Origin: Bradyrhizobium arachidis
GTDB lineage: Bacteria > Pseudomonadota > Alphaproteobacteria > Rhizobiales > Xanthobacteraceae
Direction of reading: 5' to 3'
Assembly (NCBI RefSeq): GCF_024758505.1
Contig: NZ_CP077970.1
Span: 2,666,001 to 2,730,000 of the forward strand
Length of the DNA: 64,000 nucleotides
The notes beneath the pieces are model-generated. The model had not been told where the DNA came from and did not search any database. It saw nothing but the letters and a program-made list of their open reading frames with translations. Both the position numbers and the translations under genes were made by a program. Shown in pieces: positions 34,494 to 44,100 of this stretch (position 1 is the first letter of the stretch; the number at the start of each line of letters is the position of its first letter).

Positions 34494-36269
34494 ATGACCG
34501 AGAAGAGCCACGATCCGAACCAGATGACCGGCGCCGCAATGATCGTCCGCGCCCTCATCGATCATGGCGTGACCGACATCTTCGGCTATCCCGGCGGCGC
34601 GGTGCTTCCGATCTACGACGAGATCTTCCAGCAGAGCGAAGTCCAGCACATCCTGGTCCGCCACGAGCAGGGCGCGGGCCATGCCGCCGAAGGCTACGCG
34701 CGCTCGACCGGCAAACCGGGCGTCGTGCTGGTCACCTCCGGTCCCGGCGCCACCAACATGGTGACGCCGCTGACGGACGCGCTGATGGATTCGATCCCGC
34801 TGGTCTGCATCACCGGCCAGGTGCCGACGCATCTGATCGGCAATGACGCGTTCCAGGAATGCGACACGGTCGGCATCACGCGTCCCTGCACCAAGCACAA
34901 CTGGCTGGTGCGCGATGTCAACGATCTCGCGAAGGTGCTGCACGAGGCCTTCTATGTCGCGACCTCCGGCCGTCCGGGTCCGGTGCTGGTCGACGTGCCG
35001 AAGGACGTGCAGTTCGCGACCGGCACCTACCATCCGCCCCGCAAATCCGACGTGCACGTCTCCTACGCGCCGCGCGTCAAGGGCGATGCGACGCAGATCC
35101 GCAAAGCCGTGGCGCTGCTCGCCAATGCCAAGCGGCCGGTGATCTATTCCGGCGGCGGCGTCATCAACTCCGGCCCCGAGGCGTCAAAACTGCTGCGCGA
35201 ACTGGTCGAGGTCACGGGCTTCCCGATCACCTCCACGCTGATGGGGCTGGGCGCCTATCCGGCATCGGGCAAGAATTGGCTCGGCATGCTCGGCATGCAC
35301 GGCACCTACGAAGCCAACATGACCATGCATGATTGCGACGTCATGCTGTGCGTCGGCGCGCGCTTCGACGACCGCATCACCGGCCGCGTCGATGCGTTCT
35401 CGCCGGGCTCGAAGAAGATCCACATCGACATCGATCCGTCCTCGATCAACAAGAACATCCGTGTCGATATCCCGATCATCGGCGATTGCGGCAACATCCT
35501 CGGCGACATCCTCCAGGTGTTCAAGGCGGAAGCCAAGAAGCCCGACATCAAGCCGTGGTGGCAGCAGATCGCGCAATGGCGCGCGCGCAATTCGTTGTTC
35601 TACAAGAAGAACAACGACATCATCCTGCCGCAGCAGGCGATCCAGCGCCTGTTCGAGCTGACGCGCGGCAAGGACACCTACATCACGACTGAGGTTGGCC
35701 AGCACCAGATGTGGGCGGCGCAGTTCTTCGGCTTCGAGGAGCCGCACCGCTGGATGACGTCGGGCGGGCTCGGCACCATGGGCTATGGCTTGCCGGCCGC
35801 GGTCGGCGTGCAGGTCGCCCATCCCGACAGCCTGGTCATCGATATCGCGGGCGATGCCTCGGTGCAGATGACGATCCAGGAGATGTCGACGGCGGTCCAG
35901 TATGAGCTGCCGATCAAGATCTTCATCCTGAACAACCAGTACATGGGAATGGTGCGGCAGTGGCAGCAACTGCTCCACGGCAACCGCCTGTCGCATTCCT
36001 ACTCCGAGGCGCTGCCGGATTTCGTCAAGCTCGCGGAAGCCTATGGCTGCGTCGGCATCCGGGCGATGAAGCCGGCCGATCTCGACGGCGCCATCAAGGA
36101 GATGATCGCAGTCAAGCGTCCGGTGATCTTCGACTGCCGTGTCGCGGCGCTGGAAAACTGCTTCCCGATGATTCCCTCCGGCAAGGCACACAACGAGATG
36201 CTGTTGCCCGAGCAGGCCAACGACGAAGCAACCGCCACCGCGTTCGCCGGCGGCAAGGCGCTGGTGTGA
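34494..36269 (+). CDS. ilvB: Acetolactate synthase, large catalytic subunit
   Basis: A protein of 591 residues, a ThDP enzyme. GYPGGAVLPIYDEIF starts the first domain, with the catalytic Glu in ILVRHEQGAGHAAEGYAR. GDASVQMTIQEMSTAVQYELPIKIFILNNQYMG is the ThDP/Mg motif. It condenses pyruvate, or pyruvate with 2-oxobutyrate, at the start of Val/Leu/Ile synthesis. It is preceded by the leader and attenuator and followed, after 4 bases, by a threonine-dehydratase-like gene and then the small subunit. The small subunit carries feedback control by valine in known enzymes. Confidence 0.96.
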   Translation: MTEKSHDPNQMTGAAMIVRALIDHGVTDIFGYPGGAVLPIYDEIFQQSEVQHILVRHEQGAGHAAEGYARSTGKPGVVLVTSGPGATNMVTPLTDALMDSIPLVCITGQVPTHLIGNDAFQECDTVGITRPCTKHNWLVRDVNDLAKVLHEAFYVATSGRPGPVLVDVPKDVQFATGTYHPPRKSDVHVSYAPRVKGDATQIRKAVALLANAKRPVIYSGGGVINSGPEASKLLRELVEVTGFPITSTLMGLGAYPASGKNWLGMLGMHGTYEANMTMHDCDVMLCVGARFDDRITGRVDAFSPGSKKIHIDIDPSSINKNIRVDIPIIGDCGNILGDILQVFKAEAKKPDIKPWWQQIAQWRARNSLFYKKNNDIILPQQAIQRLFELTRGKDTYITTEVGQHQMWAAQFFGFEEPHRWMTSGGLGTMGYGLPAAVGVQVAHPDSLVIDIAGDASVQMTIQEMSTAVQYELPIKIFILNNQYMGMVRQWQQLLHGNRLSHSYSEALPDFVKLAEAYGCVGIRAMKPADLDGAIKEMIAVKRPVIFDCRVAALENCFPMIPSGKAHNEMLLPEQANDEATATAFAGGKALV

Positions 36270-36273
36270 TGCG

Positions 36274-37257
36274 ATGTTCGACCTGAGGGAGCTCGAACGC
36301 GCGCATGAGATCGTGGGGCAGGCGGTGCCGGCGACGCCGGCGCATGCCTGGCCGCTGCTTGGCCAGCGTTTGGGCACGCGCGTCGTGGTCAAGCACGAGA
36401 ACCATACGCCGATCGGCGCCTTCAAGGTGCGCGGCGGGCTGGTCTATCTCGAGCGGCTGAAGCGGGAGAGCCCGAACACGCCGGGTATCATCTCGGCGAC
36501 GCGCGGCAATCACGGCCAGAGCCTCGCGTTTGCGGCTGCCAGGCACGGCCTGCCCGCGGTCATCTATGTGCCGCGCGGCAACTCCGTCGAGAAAAACCGC
36601 GCCATGAAGGCCTTTGGCGCCGAGCTCGTCGAGCACGGCGAGGATTTTCAGGCCGCGCGCGAGGAGGCCGAGCGCCGCGCGCAGTTCGCAGGCTTGCACA
36701 TGGTGCCGTCGTTCCACCGCGACCTCGTGCTGGGGGTTTCGACCTACGCGCTGGAATTGTTCAGGGCGGCGCCCGATCTCGATGTTCTCTACGTGCCGAT
36801 CGGGCAGGGCTCCGGCATCTGCGGCTGCATCATGGCGCGCGACCTGCTGGGCCTGAAGACCGAGATCGTCGGCGTGCAGTCGACGGAGGCGCCATCCTAT
36901 GCGCTGTCGTTTGCGGCAGGCCGCATTGTGACCACTGAGACCAGCAACACGCTCGCCGACGGCATGGCCACCCGCATCCCGGATCCGGATGCTTTCAGCG
37001 TCATCCGCAAGGGCGCGTCGCGCATCGTGCAGGTCAGTGACGACGAGGTCGCTGTCGCGATCCGCGCCTACTGGACCGACACACATAATCTCGCCGAAGG
37101 CGCCGGTGCTGCCGCGCTCGCCGCGGCGCTTCAGGACAAGAGCAAGCTGCAAGGCAAGCGCGTCGGCCTCGTGCTGTCCGGCGGCAACATCGATTTCGAT
37201 CTGTTCCGCCAATGGGTCGGGACGGACGCGCCGGTCGCCCAGCGGGCGATGGCGTGA
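36274..37257 (+). CDS. Threonine/serine dehydratase-like PLP enzyme
   Basis: A protein of 327 residues of PLP fold type II. The PLP Lys is in HTPIGAFKVRGGLVYL; ATRGNHGQSLAFAA is the Asn/substrate loop, and GQGSGICG the phosphate-binding loop. It has no C-terminal regulatory ACT domain, so it is the catabolic-length form. Lying between ilvB and ilvH, it could make 2-oxobutyrate from threonine for isoleucine synthesis, but a related activity (serine racemase, hydroxyaspartate dehydratase) is possible from sequence alone. Confidence 0.88.
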   Translation: MFDLRELERAHEIVGQAVPATPAHAWPLLGQRLGTRVVVKHENHTPIGAFKVRGGLVYLERLKRESPNTPGIISATRGNHGQSLAFAAARHGLPAVIYVPRGNSVEKNRAMKAFGAELVEHGEDFQAAREEAERRAQFAGLHMVPSFHRDLVLGVSTYALELFRAAPDLDVLYVPIGQGSGICGCIMARDLLGLKTEIVGVQSTEAPSYALSFAAGRIVTTETSNTLADGMATRIPDPDAFSVIRKGASRIVQVSDDEVAVAIRAYWTDTHNLAEGAGAAALAAALQDKSKLQGKRVGLVLSGGNIDFDLFRQWVGTDAPVAQRAMA

Positions 37258-37280
37258 CGAAGAGAATAGAGGGGACGACA

Positions 37281-37823
37281 ATGAACCAGCCCGCATCCGC
37301 CTACTTCCTCGAGGATCGTCACGATCCCAACGAGACGCACACGCTTTCGGTTCTCGTGCAGAACGAGCCGGGCGTGCTCGCGCGTGTCATCGGCCTGTTC
37401 TCGGGGCGCGGTTACAACATCGAGAGTCTCACGGTCTCGGAAACCGAGAGCCAAAAGCATCTCTCGCGCATCACCATCGTCACCACGGGCACACCGATGG
37501 TGATCGAGCAGATCAAGCACCAGCTCGACCGCATGATCCCGGTCTACCGCGTCGTCGACATGACGCTGACGCGGCGCGCGATCGAGCGCGAGCTCGCGAT
37601 GGTGAAGGTGCGCGGGCAGGGCGAGCATCGCGTCGAGGCCCTGCGCCTGGCGGATGCGTTCCGGGCTCGCGTCATCGACGCGACAACCGAGAGCTTTGTG
37701 TTCGAGATCACAGGCAGCACGGACAAGATCAATCAGTTTATCGACCTGATGCGCCCGCTCGGCCTCGTCGAGGTGTCGCGCACCGGTGTTGCCGCGATCG
37801 GCCGCGGGCCTGAAGGGATGTGA
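37281..37823 (+). CDS. ilvH: Acetolactate synthase, small regulatory subunit
   Basis: A protein of 180 residues from the ATG at 37281, with AGAGGGG upstream. The ACT domain is clear: HTLSVLVQNEPGVLARVIGLFSGRGYNIESLTV. The C-terminal domain has ELAMVKVRG and FRARVIDATTESFVFEITG. It activates the large subunit and binds valine. It is separated from ilvB by the dehydratase-like gene. Confidence 0.96.
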   Translation: MNQPASAYFLEDRHDPNETHTLSVLVQNEPGVLARVIGLFSGRGYNIESLTVSETESQKHLSRITIVTTGTPMVIEQIKHQLDRMIPVYRVVDMTLTRRAIERELAMVKVRGQGEHRVEALRLADAFRARVIDATTESFVFEITGSTDKINQFIDLMRPLGLVEVSRTGVAAIGRGPEGM

Positions 37824-37826
37824 ACC

Positions 37827-38522
37827 ATGTTGGCGCGCGACTGGTACTATAACGAGCGGAACCGGATCGGGCTGGAGCCCGCGGTCGCCTCGATCTACGA
37901 CAATTTTGATGATGCCGACCTGCGTGCGCGCGCCGCGCTGAAAATGCTCGGCGTGCAACGCGGATGGCGGATCGCCGATATCGGCTGCGGTAACGGTGTG
38001 CTCGCGACCGAGGCTGCGCTGATGGGCGCGGAAGTCGACGCCATCGACATCTCACCGGCCATGCTGGCGCTCGCCGAAATCTATTCGCGCGACCGCAAGG
38101 CGGCGGTCCGCACCCAGTCGGCCGGCCTATTGAGTTTCTCCTATCAGCCCGAGTCCTATGATTTGATCGTCAGCGAGTTCACGCTGCACCACCTGCCCGA
38201 CTTCTGGAAGGCGGTGGCGATGTCGCGGATCTATCGGGCGCTGAAGCCGGGTGCGAGCTTCTATCTGCGTGACATCGTGTTCGTCTCGATGCCCGACGCC
38301 TGCGAGCGCGACGTCGACCAATGGGCGGACTTCCAGATCAAGAACCACGATTTTTCGCGCGACAACGTCGTCGCGCATATGCGCGACGAATATTCCACCT
38401 TCGGCTGGGTGATGGAGCGGATGTTGACCGACGTCGGCTTCACGCTGGTCTCGGCCGACTATCACGCCCCGATGCACGGCACCTATCTCCTGCGCAAGCC
38501 CAAGGCCGGCGAACAAAGCTAA
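37827..38522 (+). CDS. Class I SAM-dependent methyltransferase
   Basis: A protein of 231 residues with the SAM motif IADIGCGNGVLATEAALMGAEVDAIDIS, DLIVSEFTLHHLPDFWKAV and a GASFYLRDIVF strand. It starts 3 bases after ilvH, so it is read from the same transcript, but nothing ties it to branched-chain amino acids. The substrate is unknown. Its start and end are typical of UbiE-like small-molecule methyltransferases. Confidence 0.85.
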   Translation: MLARDWYYNERNRIGLEPAVASIYDNFDDADLRARAALKMLGVQRGWRIADIGCGNGVLATEAALMGAEVDAIDISPAMLALAEIYSRDRKAAVRTQSAGLLSFSYQPESYDLIVSEFTLHHLPDFWKAVAMSRIYRALKPGASFYLRDIVFVSMPDACERDVDQWADFQIKNHDFSRDNVVAHMRDEYSTFGWVMERMLTDVGFTLVSADYHAPMHGTYLLRKPKAGEQS

Positions 38523-38557
38523 CAACACGAATCGAACGACAGAGCCGAACAAGAACA

Positions 38558-39433
38558 ATGAAGCCGGCCGACATTCTCATCGCCGTTCTGGTGGCGATCG
38601 TCTGGGGACTTGCCTTCGTGGCGAGCCGGATCGCGCTTGACGAGTTTTCGCCGGAATTGATGACCGCGCTGCGCTTTACCATCGCCGCGGTGCCCTGCCT
38701 GTTCATCCGCAAGCCGAAGATCGCCTGGTCGCTGCTGGCAGCGATCAGCTTCACGCTGTTCCTCGGCCAGTTCCTGAGCCAGGCCTATGGCATCGCCCAT
38801 GGCGTGCCGGTGGGTTTGACCTCCGTCATTGTGCAGAGCCAGGCGCTGTTCACCATCGGCTTTGCGGTGATCGCGTTCGGCGAGCGGCCGACGCCGATGC
38901 AGACGCTCGGCATCGCCATTGCCGCGATGGGCCTTTTGATGATCTGCGGCACCGTCGGCTATGACTTCAGCGTCGCCGCCTTCACCGTGCTGATGATCTC
39001 GCCGATCAGCTTTGCCATCGGCAATCTGTTGCTGCGCGGCGCCCGCGGCGTTCCGATGTTCGACCTGTTCGCCTGGCTGTGCCTGGTCTCGGCGGTGCCG
39101 CTGTTCGTGCTGGCGGTGATCGCCAATGGCCCTGCGCCGACCTGTAGCGCGCTGACGCACATGTCGCTGACTGGTCTGCTCTGCATGCTCGCGCTCGGCG
39201 GCATTTCGACCAGCATCGCCTATTGGCTGTGGGGCCGGCTGTTGCGGGACTACCCGGCGGCGCAAGTGGTGCCGTTCGCGCTGCTGGTGCCGTTCGTGGG
39301 CTCTGCCGCCTCCAGCATCGTGTTCGGCGAAAAATTTGGGCCGCTACGGTTGGCTGGCATGCTGACCGTGATCGCCGGCATCGCGGTCATGCTGCTGGCC
39401 AAGCGCCCGCAAGCCCTGCCCAAGACCGCGTGA
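38558..39433 (+). CDS. EamA-family (DMT) transporter
   Basis: A protein of 291 residues with ten predicted membrane segments and two EamA repeats: ADILIAVLVAIVWGLAFVASRIALDEFSPELMTALRF at the start, and a second unit from AAFTVLMISPISFAIGNLLL to AGIAVMLLAK. GVPVGLTSVIVQSQALFTI is the conserved mid-repeat loop. Such proteins export amino acids or other metabolites; being beside a LysE-type exporter in an ilv region, export of amino acids is plausible. Confidence 0.9.
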   Translation: MKPADILIAVLVAIVWGLAFVASRIALDEFSPELMTALRFTIAAVPCLFIRKPKIAWSLLAAISFTLFLGQFLSQAYGIAHGVPVGLTSVIVQSQALFTIGFAVIAFGERPTPMQTLGIAIAAMGLLMICGTVGYDFSVAAFTVLMISPISFAIGNLLLRGARGVPMFDLFAWLCLVSAVPLFVLAVIANGPAPTCSALTHMSLTGLLCMLALGGISTSIAYWLWGRLLRDYPAAQVVPFALLVPFVGSAASSIVFGEKFGPLRLAGMLTVIAGIAVMLLAKRPQALPKTA

Positions 39434-39440
39434 GGCCAGC

Positions 39441-41196
<1,756 letters not shown>

Positions 41197-41276
41197 GTGG
41201 CGAGCGCGCGACGCGCAAGCGTCGCGTGCGTGTGCACTGCCACACACCAAATCTTAAGCCCTCACGGCTAGTGTTT

Positions 41277-41312
41277 GGGCGAGATCGCGAGCGGCGATCT
41301 CGCCCTTTCTCT
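41277..41312 (+). terminator. Intrinsic terminator after ilvC
   Basis: GGGCGAGATCGC (41277-41288) and GCGATCTCGCCC (41294-41305) form a perfect 12-bp stem, followed by TTTCTCTT. Confidence 0.9.
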
Positions 41313-41690
41313 TCGGCCCAAGCTTTGCTGCTTCATTCAAATTCTTCGCGGGCTGCAAGCGCACTTCAAGACGAAGAACTGACGCTTAAAGCATATTCTT
41401 CATCTCGCGCAATTTCCGAGCTTTTCCCCGCCCTCCCAATCGCCAAAAGCCCAGCGACTTCAAAGTCAAGGATTCGGCTTTTCATCTGCGGTCTCATCGA
41501 CCTCTCGTGCGAAAAAATCTTCTTCACGCGCTGCTTCAATCTAAGAGCTGATAGCTGCAGCGAATTGTTGGAGAGCATTCCGAGCGAATGTGTCGCCTCC
41601 ACTGCACAGCTCGCGGCCGCTTAATAAGCAAGCAGCATTGCGCTCGTTGCCGTTGCCGCTACATGATCCCGGGAACCAGGGGGAAACAAC
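41313..41690. other. AT-richer intergenic stretch
   Basis: No supportable gene. It is noticeably less GC-rich than its surroundings (41341-41400 has 28 G/C of 60). A 78-codon frame exists on the minus strand (41366-41602) but has no ribosome site and no recognisable family. A small RNA or regulatory region for the SDR gene is possible. Confidence 0.4.
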
Positions 41691-42539
41691 ATGCGATCTG
41701 TCGTCGTCACCGGCGCGTCCACCGGCATCGGTTGGGCCACCGCAAAGGTTTTGCTCGGGCGCGGCTATCGCGTGTTCGGCAGCGTCCGCAAGCAGGCGGA
41801 TGCCGACCGGCTCAAAACCGAATTCGGCGCCAACTTCACACCCCTGATGTTCGACGTCACCGATGAGGCCGCGGTGCTCGCCGCCGCCCGGCAGGTGCGC
41901 GAGGCGCTGGCCGGCGAGACGCTGGCCGGGCTCGTCAACAATGCCGGTATCGCGGTGGCAGGTCCCGTGCTCGAGCTGCCGGCCGACGAATTCCGCCGCC
42001 AGATGGACATCAACGTCATCGGTCCGGTCATCGCGACGCAGGCGTTTGGTCCGCTGCTCGGCTCCGATACCTCGCTGAAGGGGCGGAAGGGCCGGATCGT
42101 GATGATCAGCTCGGTTGCAGGCAAGAACGGCAACCCGCTGTCGGCGCCATACAGCGCCTCCAAGCACGCCGTCGAGGGATTGTCGGAGAGCTTGCGCCGC
42201 GAATTGATGCTGTTCGGCATCGACGTGATCATCGTCGCGCCCGGCGCGGTGAAGACTCCAATCTGGAGCAAGGCCGAGCAGATCGATCTGTCGGTCTACA
42301 AGAACTCGCCCTATTTCCCGGCGCTCAACAAGATCATGGCCTTCATGATGAAGTTGGGCGAGACCGGCCTGCCGGCCGAACGGATCGGCGAGGTCGTGGT
42401 CGAGGCATTGACCGCGGCCAAGCCTCGGGTGCGCTACCAGGTGACACCGGACCCGGTGCGGCACATGATGCAGGCGACGCTGCCCAAGCGCGCCGTCGAC
42501 CGCATCATCGCCAAGCGCCTCGGCCTGCTGCCGGGGTAA
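41691..42539 (+). CDS. Short-chain dehydrogenase/reductase
   Basis: A protein of 282 residues. VVVTGASTGIGWATAKVLLGRGYRV is the NAD(P) motif, LVNNAGIA the NNAG motif, with Ser in MISSVAGKNG and the YSASK active site in APYSASKHAVEGLSESLR. It is a classical SDR oxidoreductase; the substrate is unknown. GGGGGAAAC lies before the ATG. It is followed closely on the opposite strand by the membrane protein gene. Confidence 0.92.
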   Translation: MRSVVVTGASTGIGWATAKVLLGRGYRVFGSVRKQADADRLKTEFGANFTPLMFDVTDEAAVLAAARQVREALAGETLAGLVNNAGIAVAGPVLELPADEFRRQMDINVIGPVIATQAFGPLLGSDTSLKGRKGRIVMISSVAGKNGNPLSAPYSASKHAVEGLSESLRRELMLFGIDVIIVAPGAVKTPIWSKAEQIDLSVYKNSPYFPALNKIMAFMMKLGETGLPAERIGEVVVEALTAAKPRVRYQVTPDPVRHMMQATLPKRAVDRIIAKRLGLLPG

Positions 42540-42547
42540 CGGGCGCT

Positions 42548-43162
42548 TTAACCCGCCGCGACCGGCCGTCCACGCGGGGCCATCGCGATCATCCGGAGCG
42601 CAAACACTGTGAGCAGCGGGATCAGGAACAGCGCGTAAAGTGGCATGTCCAGGACGCGCTTGCCGAACGACACGGTGAACTGGAATAGCAGATAGTAACC
42701 GCCGGTGAGGTGCAGCGTCTGCCAGGCGCGCGGGCCGAGCATTTGGGCGGTGCGGTCGAACGAGGTCGCGGCCATCGCGATGATGAAGGCGTAGCCAAGG
42801 CCGCCAAAGATGTAGGAGGCCGCCGAGGTCGCAGCCGCAAAGCCGGCCGGATCAATGTTGGCGAACGCGACGATCGCGACGGCGTGGATGGCGTGGGAGG
42901 CGGCGAACGCGAGGCCGAGATAGCGCCGGTTGCGGCGCTGCCAGTGCGTCCAGGCGGTGGGCCACAGCCGGGCCAAAGCGGCGGCGCTGAAGGCGAGGCA
43001 GAACAGCGCGAGCGAGCTTCGCGCCGTGAAGCGAATAACCATGCGCACGCCCTCGACCTCGAACTGCCGCATCGTTGCAATCCAGAAGGTCAGGACCAAC
43101 AGAGTCAGGATGAGAGCGGCGAGCAGCCGCCAGCCTTCGAACCAGCTTTGACGTTCCGACAT
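42548..43162 (-). CDS. Ferric-reductase-like transmembrane protein
   Basis: About 204 residues with six predicted membrane segments (LLAALILTLLVLTFWIATM, RSSLALFCLAFSAAALARLWP, YLGLAFAASHAIHAVAIVAF, AASYIFGGLGYAFIIAMAATS, LHLTGGYYLLFQFTVSFG, LYALFLIPLLTVFALRMIAM). His pairs (SHAIHAV, LHLTGGYY) could bind haem as in ferric-reductase-like proteins. I used the ATG at 43162, 9 bases after GGGAG. Its promoter is covered by two operators shared with the divergent TetR gene. Confidence 0.75.
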   Translation of the reverse strand: MSERQSWFEGWRLLAALILTLLVLTFWIATMRQFEVEGVRMVIRFTARSSLALFCLAFSAAALARLWPTAWTHWQRRNRRYLGLAFAASHAIHAVAIVAFANIDPAGFAAATSAASYIFGGLGYAFIIAMAATSFDRTAQMLGPRAWQTLHLTGGYYLLFQFTVSFGKRVLDMPLYALFLIPLLTVFALRMIAMAPRGRPVAAG

Positions 43163-43177
43163 GACGATCATCTCCCA

Positions 43178-43198
43178 ATGTAATCATCGATTACATTT
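43178..43198. promoter_or_regulatory. Operator 1 for the TetR regulator
   Basis: Perfect dyad: AATGTAATC, 3 bases, GATTACATT. It lies 15 bases from the start codon of the membrane protein gene. Confidence 0.75.
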
Positions 43199-43219
43199 CG
43201 ACGAGGCGCGGTCGTCAAC

Positions 43220-43240
43220 AGTGTAATCAGCGCTTACATT
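43220..43240. promoter_or_regulatory. Operator 2 for the TetR regulator
   Basis: Near-copy of operator 1: AGTGTAATC, 3 bases, GCTTACATT. Its centre is 42 bases (four helical turns) from that of operator 1, and it lies 29 bases before the tetR start. Confidence 0.7.
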
Positions 43241-43269
43241 CACGTTCGCTTGATGCTAAGAGCGCCTTT

Positions 43270-43923
43270 ATGCCCACGCGCGAGACCCCCAAGCGCCGTG
43301 CCCCCCGCCGCACCTCCGAGGCGCGGCCCTATCATCATGGCGATCTGCGCCGCGTCCTGATCGACGCCGCCCTGCAATTGGCGGCCGAGGGCAGCGAGGT
43401 TTCCGTTCGCGAGGCCGCGCGCCGCGCCGCGGTCTCGCCTGGCGCGCCGTTCCGACACTTCCCCACCCGCGATGCGCTGATGACCGCGGCGGCGGAAGAG
43501 GCGCAGCGTCGCTTCCGCGCCGAGATCGAGGCGGCACTGGCCGAGGCCAAGACGGCCGATCCTTTGGCGCGCTTCCGCGCCTTCGGGCTGGCCTACCTGC
43601 GCTGGGCGATGCGCAACCCCGCCCATTTCGAGATCATCTCGACGGGCCGCTATTTCGCCCATGAGAGTTCGGCCGCGCTCACCCGCGACAATGCCGAGGT
43701 GATCGCCATGACCGAAGCCATGCTGGCCGAAGCGGCCGGGCAAGGCCTGTTGCGGTCGTCCGACCCGAGGGCGGTGCTGATCGCGGGCCGTTCGCTGGTT
43801 TACGGCTTTGCCCGCATGAACCTCGACGGCCATTTCCCTCGTTGGGGTGTCGCTGAGGCCGAGATCGAGCGGATGGCGGAGGCGGTGATCGATCTGTTCA
43901 TCGCGGGGATCGCCAAGCGCTAG
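43270..43923 (+). CDS. TetR-family regulator
   Basis: A protein of 217 residues. After a basic start (TPKRRAPRRTSEARPYHHGDLRRVLIDAALQLAAEGSE) comes the helix-turn-helix VSVREAARRAAVSPGAPFRHFPTRDALMTAAAEEA. The C-terminal part is the WHG-type TetR ligand domain (FRAFGLAYLRWAMRNPAHFEIIS). It is divergent from the ferric-reductase-like gene, and the two operators between them make autoregulation and control of that gene likely. Confidence 0.92.
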   Translation: MPTRETPKRRAPRRTSEARPYHHGDLRRVLIDAALQLAAEGSEVSVREAARRAAVSPGAPFRHFPTRDALMTAAAEEAQRRFRAEIEAALAEAKTADPLARFRAFGLAYLRWAMRNPAHFEIISTGRYFAHESSAALTRDNAEVIAMTEAMLAEAAGQGLLRSSDPRAVLIAGRSLVYGFARMNLDGHFPRWGVAEAEIERMAEAVIDLFIAGIAKR

Positions 43924-44100
43924 GCGACATTCGCGCGCCGCTAAGATTAAGCGAAGGTCGGACGGCCGATCGCATTGCATGGGTGCGACCGTTCCATTAC
44001 ATTTTTATGACACGGTGCAGGTTCCGGCTGCGCCGGACTCCCCTGGTCCTTTGGCCAGAGGGTTTGGCATCACCGCGCCGGGCATGTTTGCGTGCAGTCG

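Noticed and set aside
41366..41602. 78-codon minus-strand frame in the gap after ilvC
   Set aside because: No ribosome site, no family similarity and no supporting neighbour.
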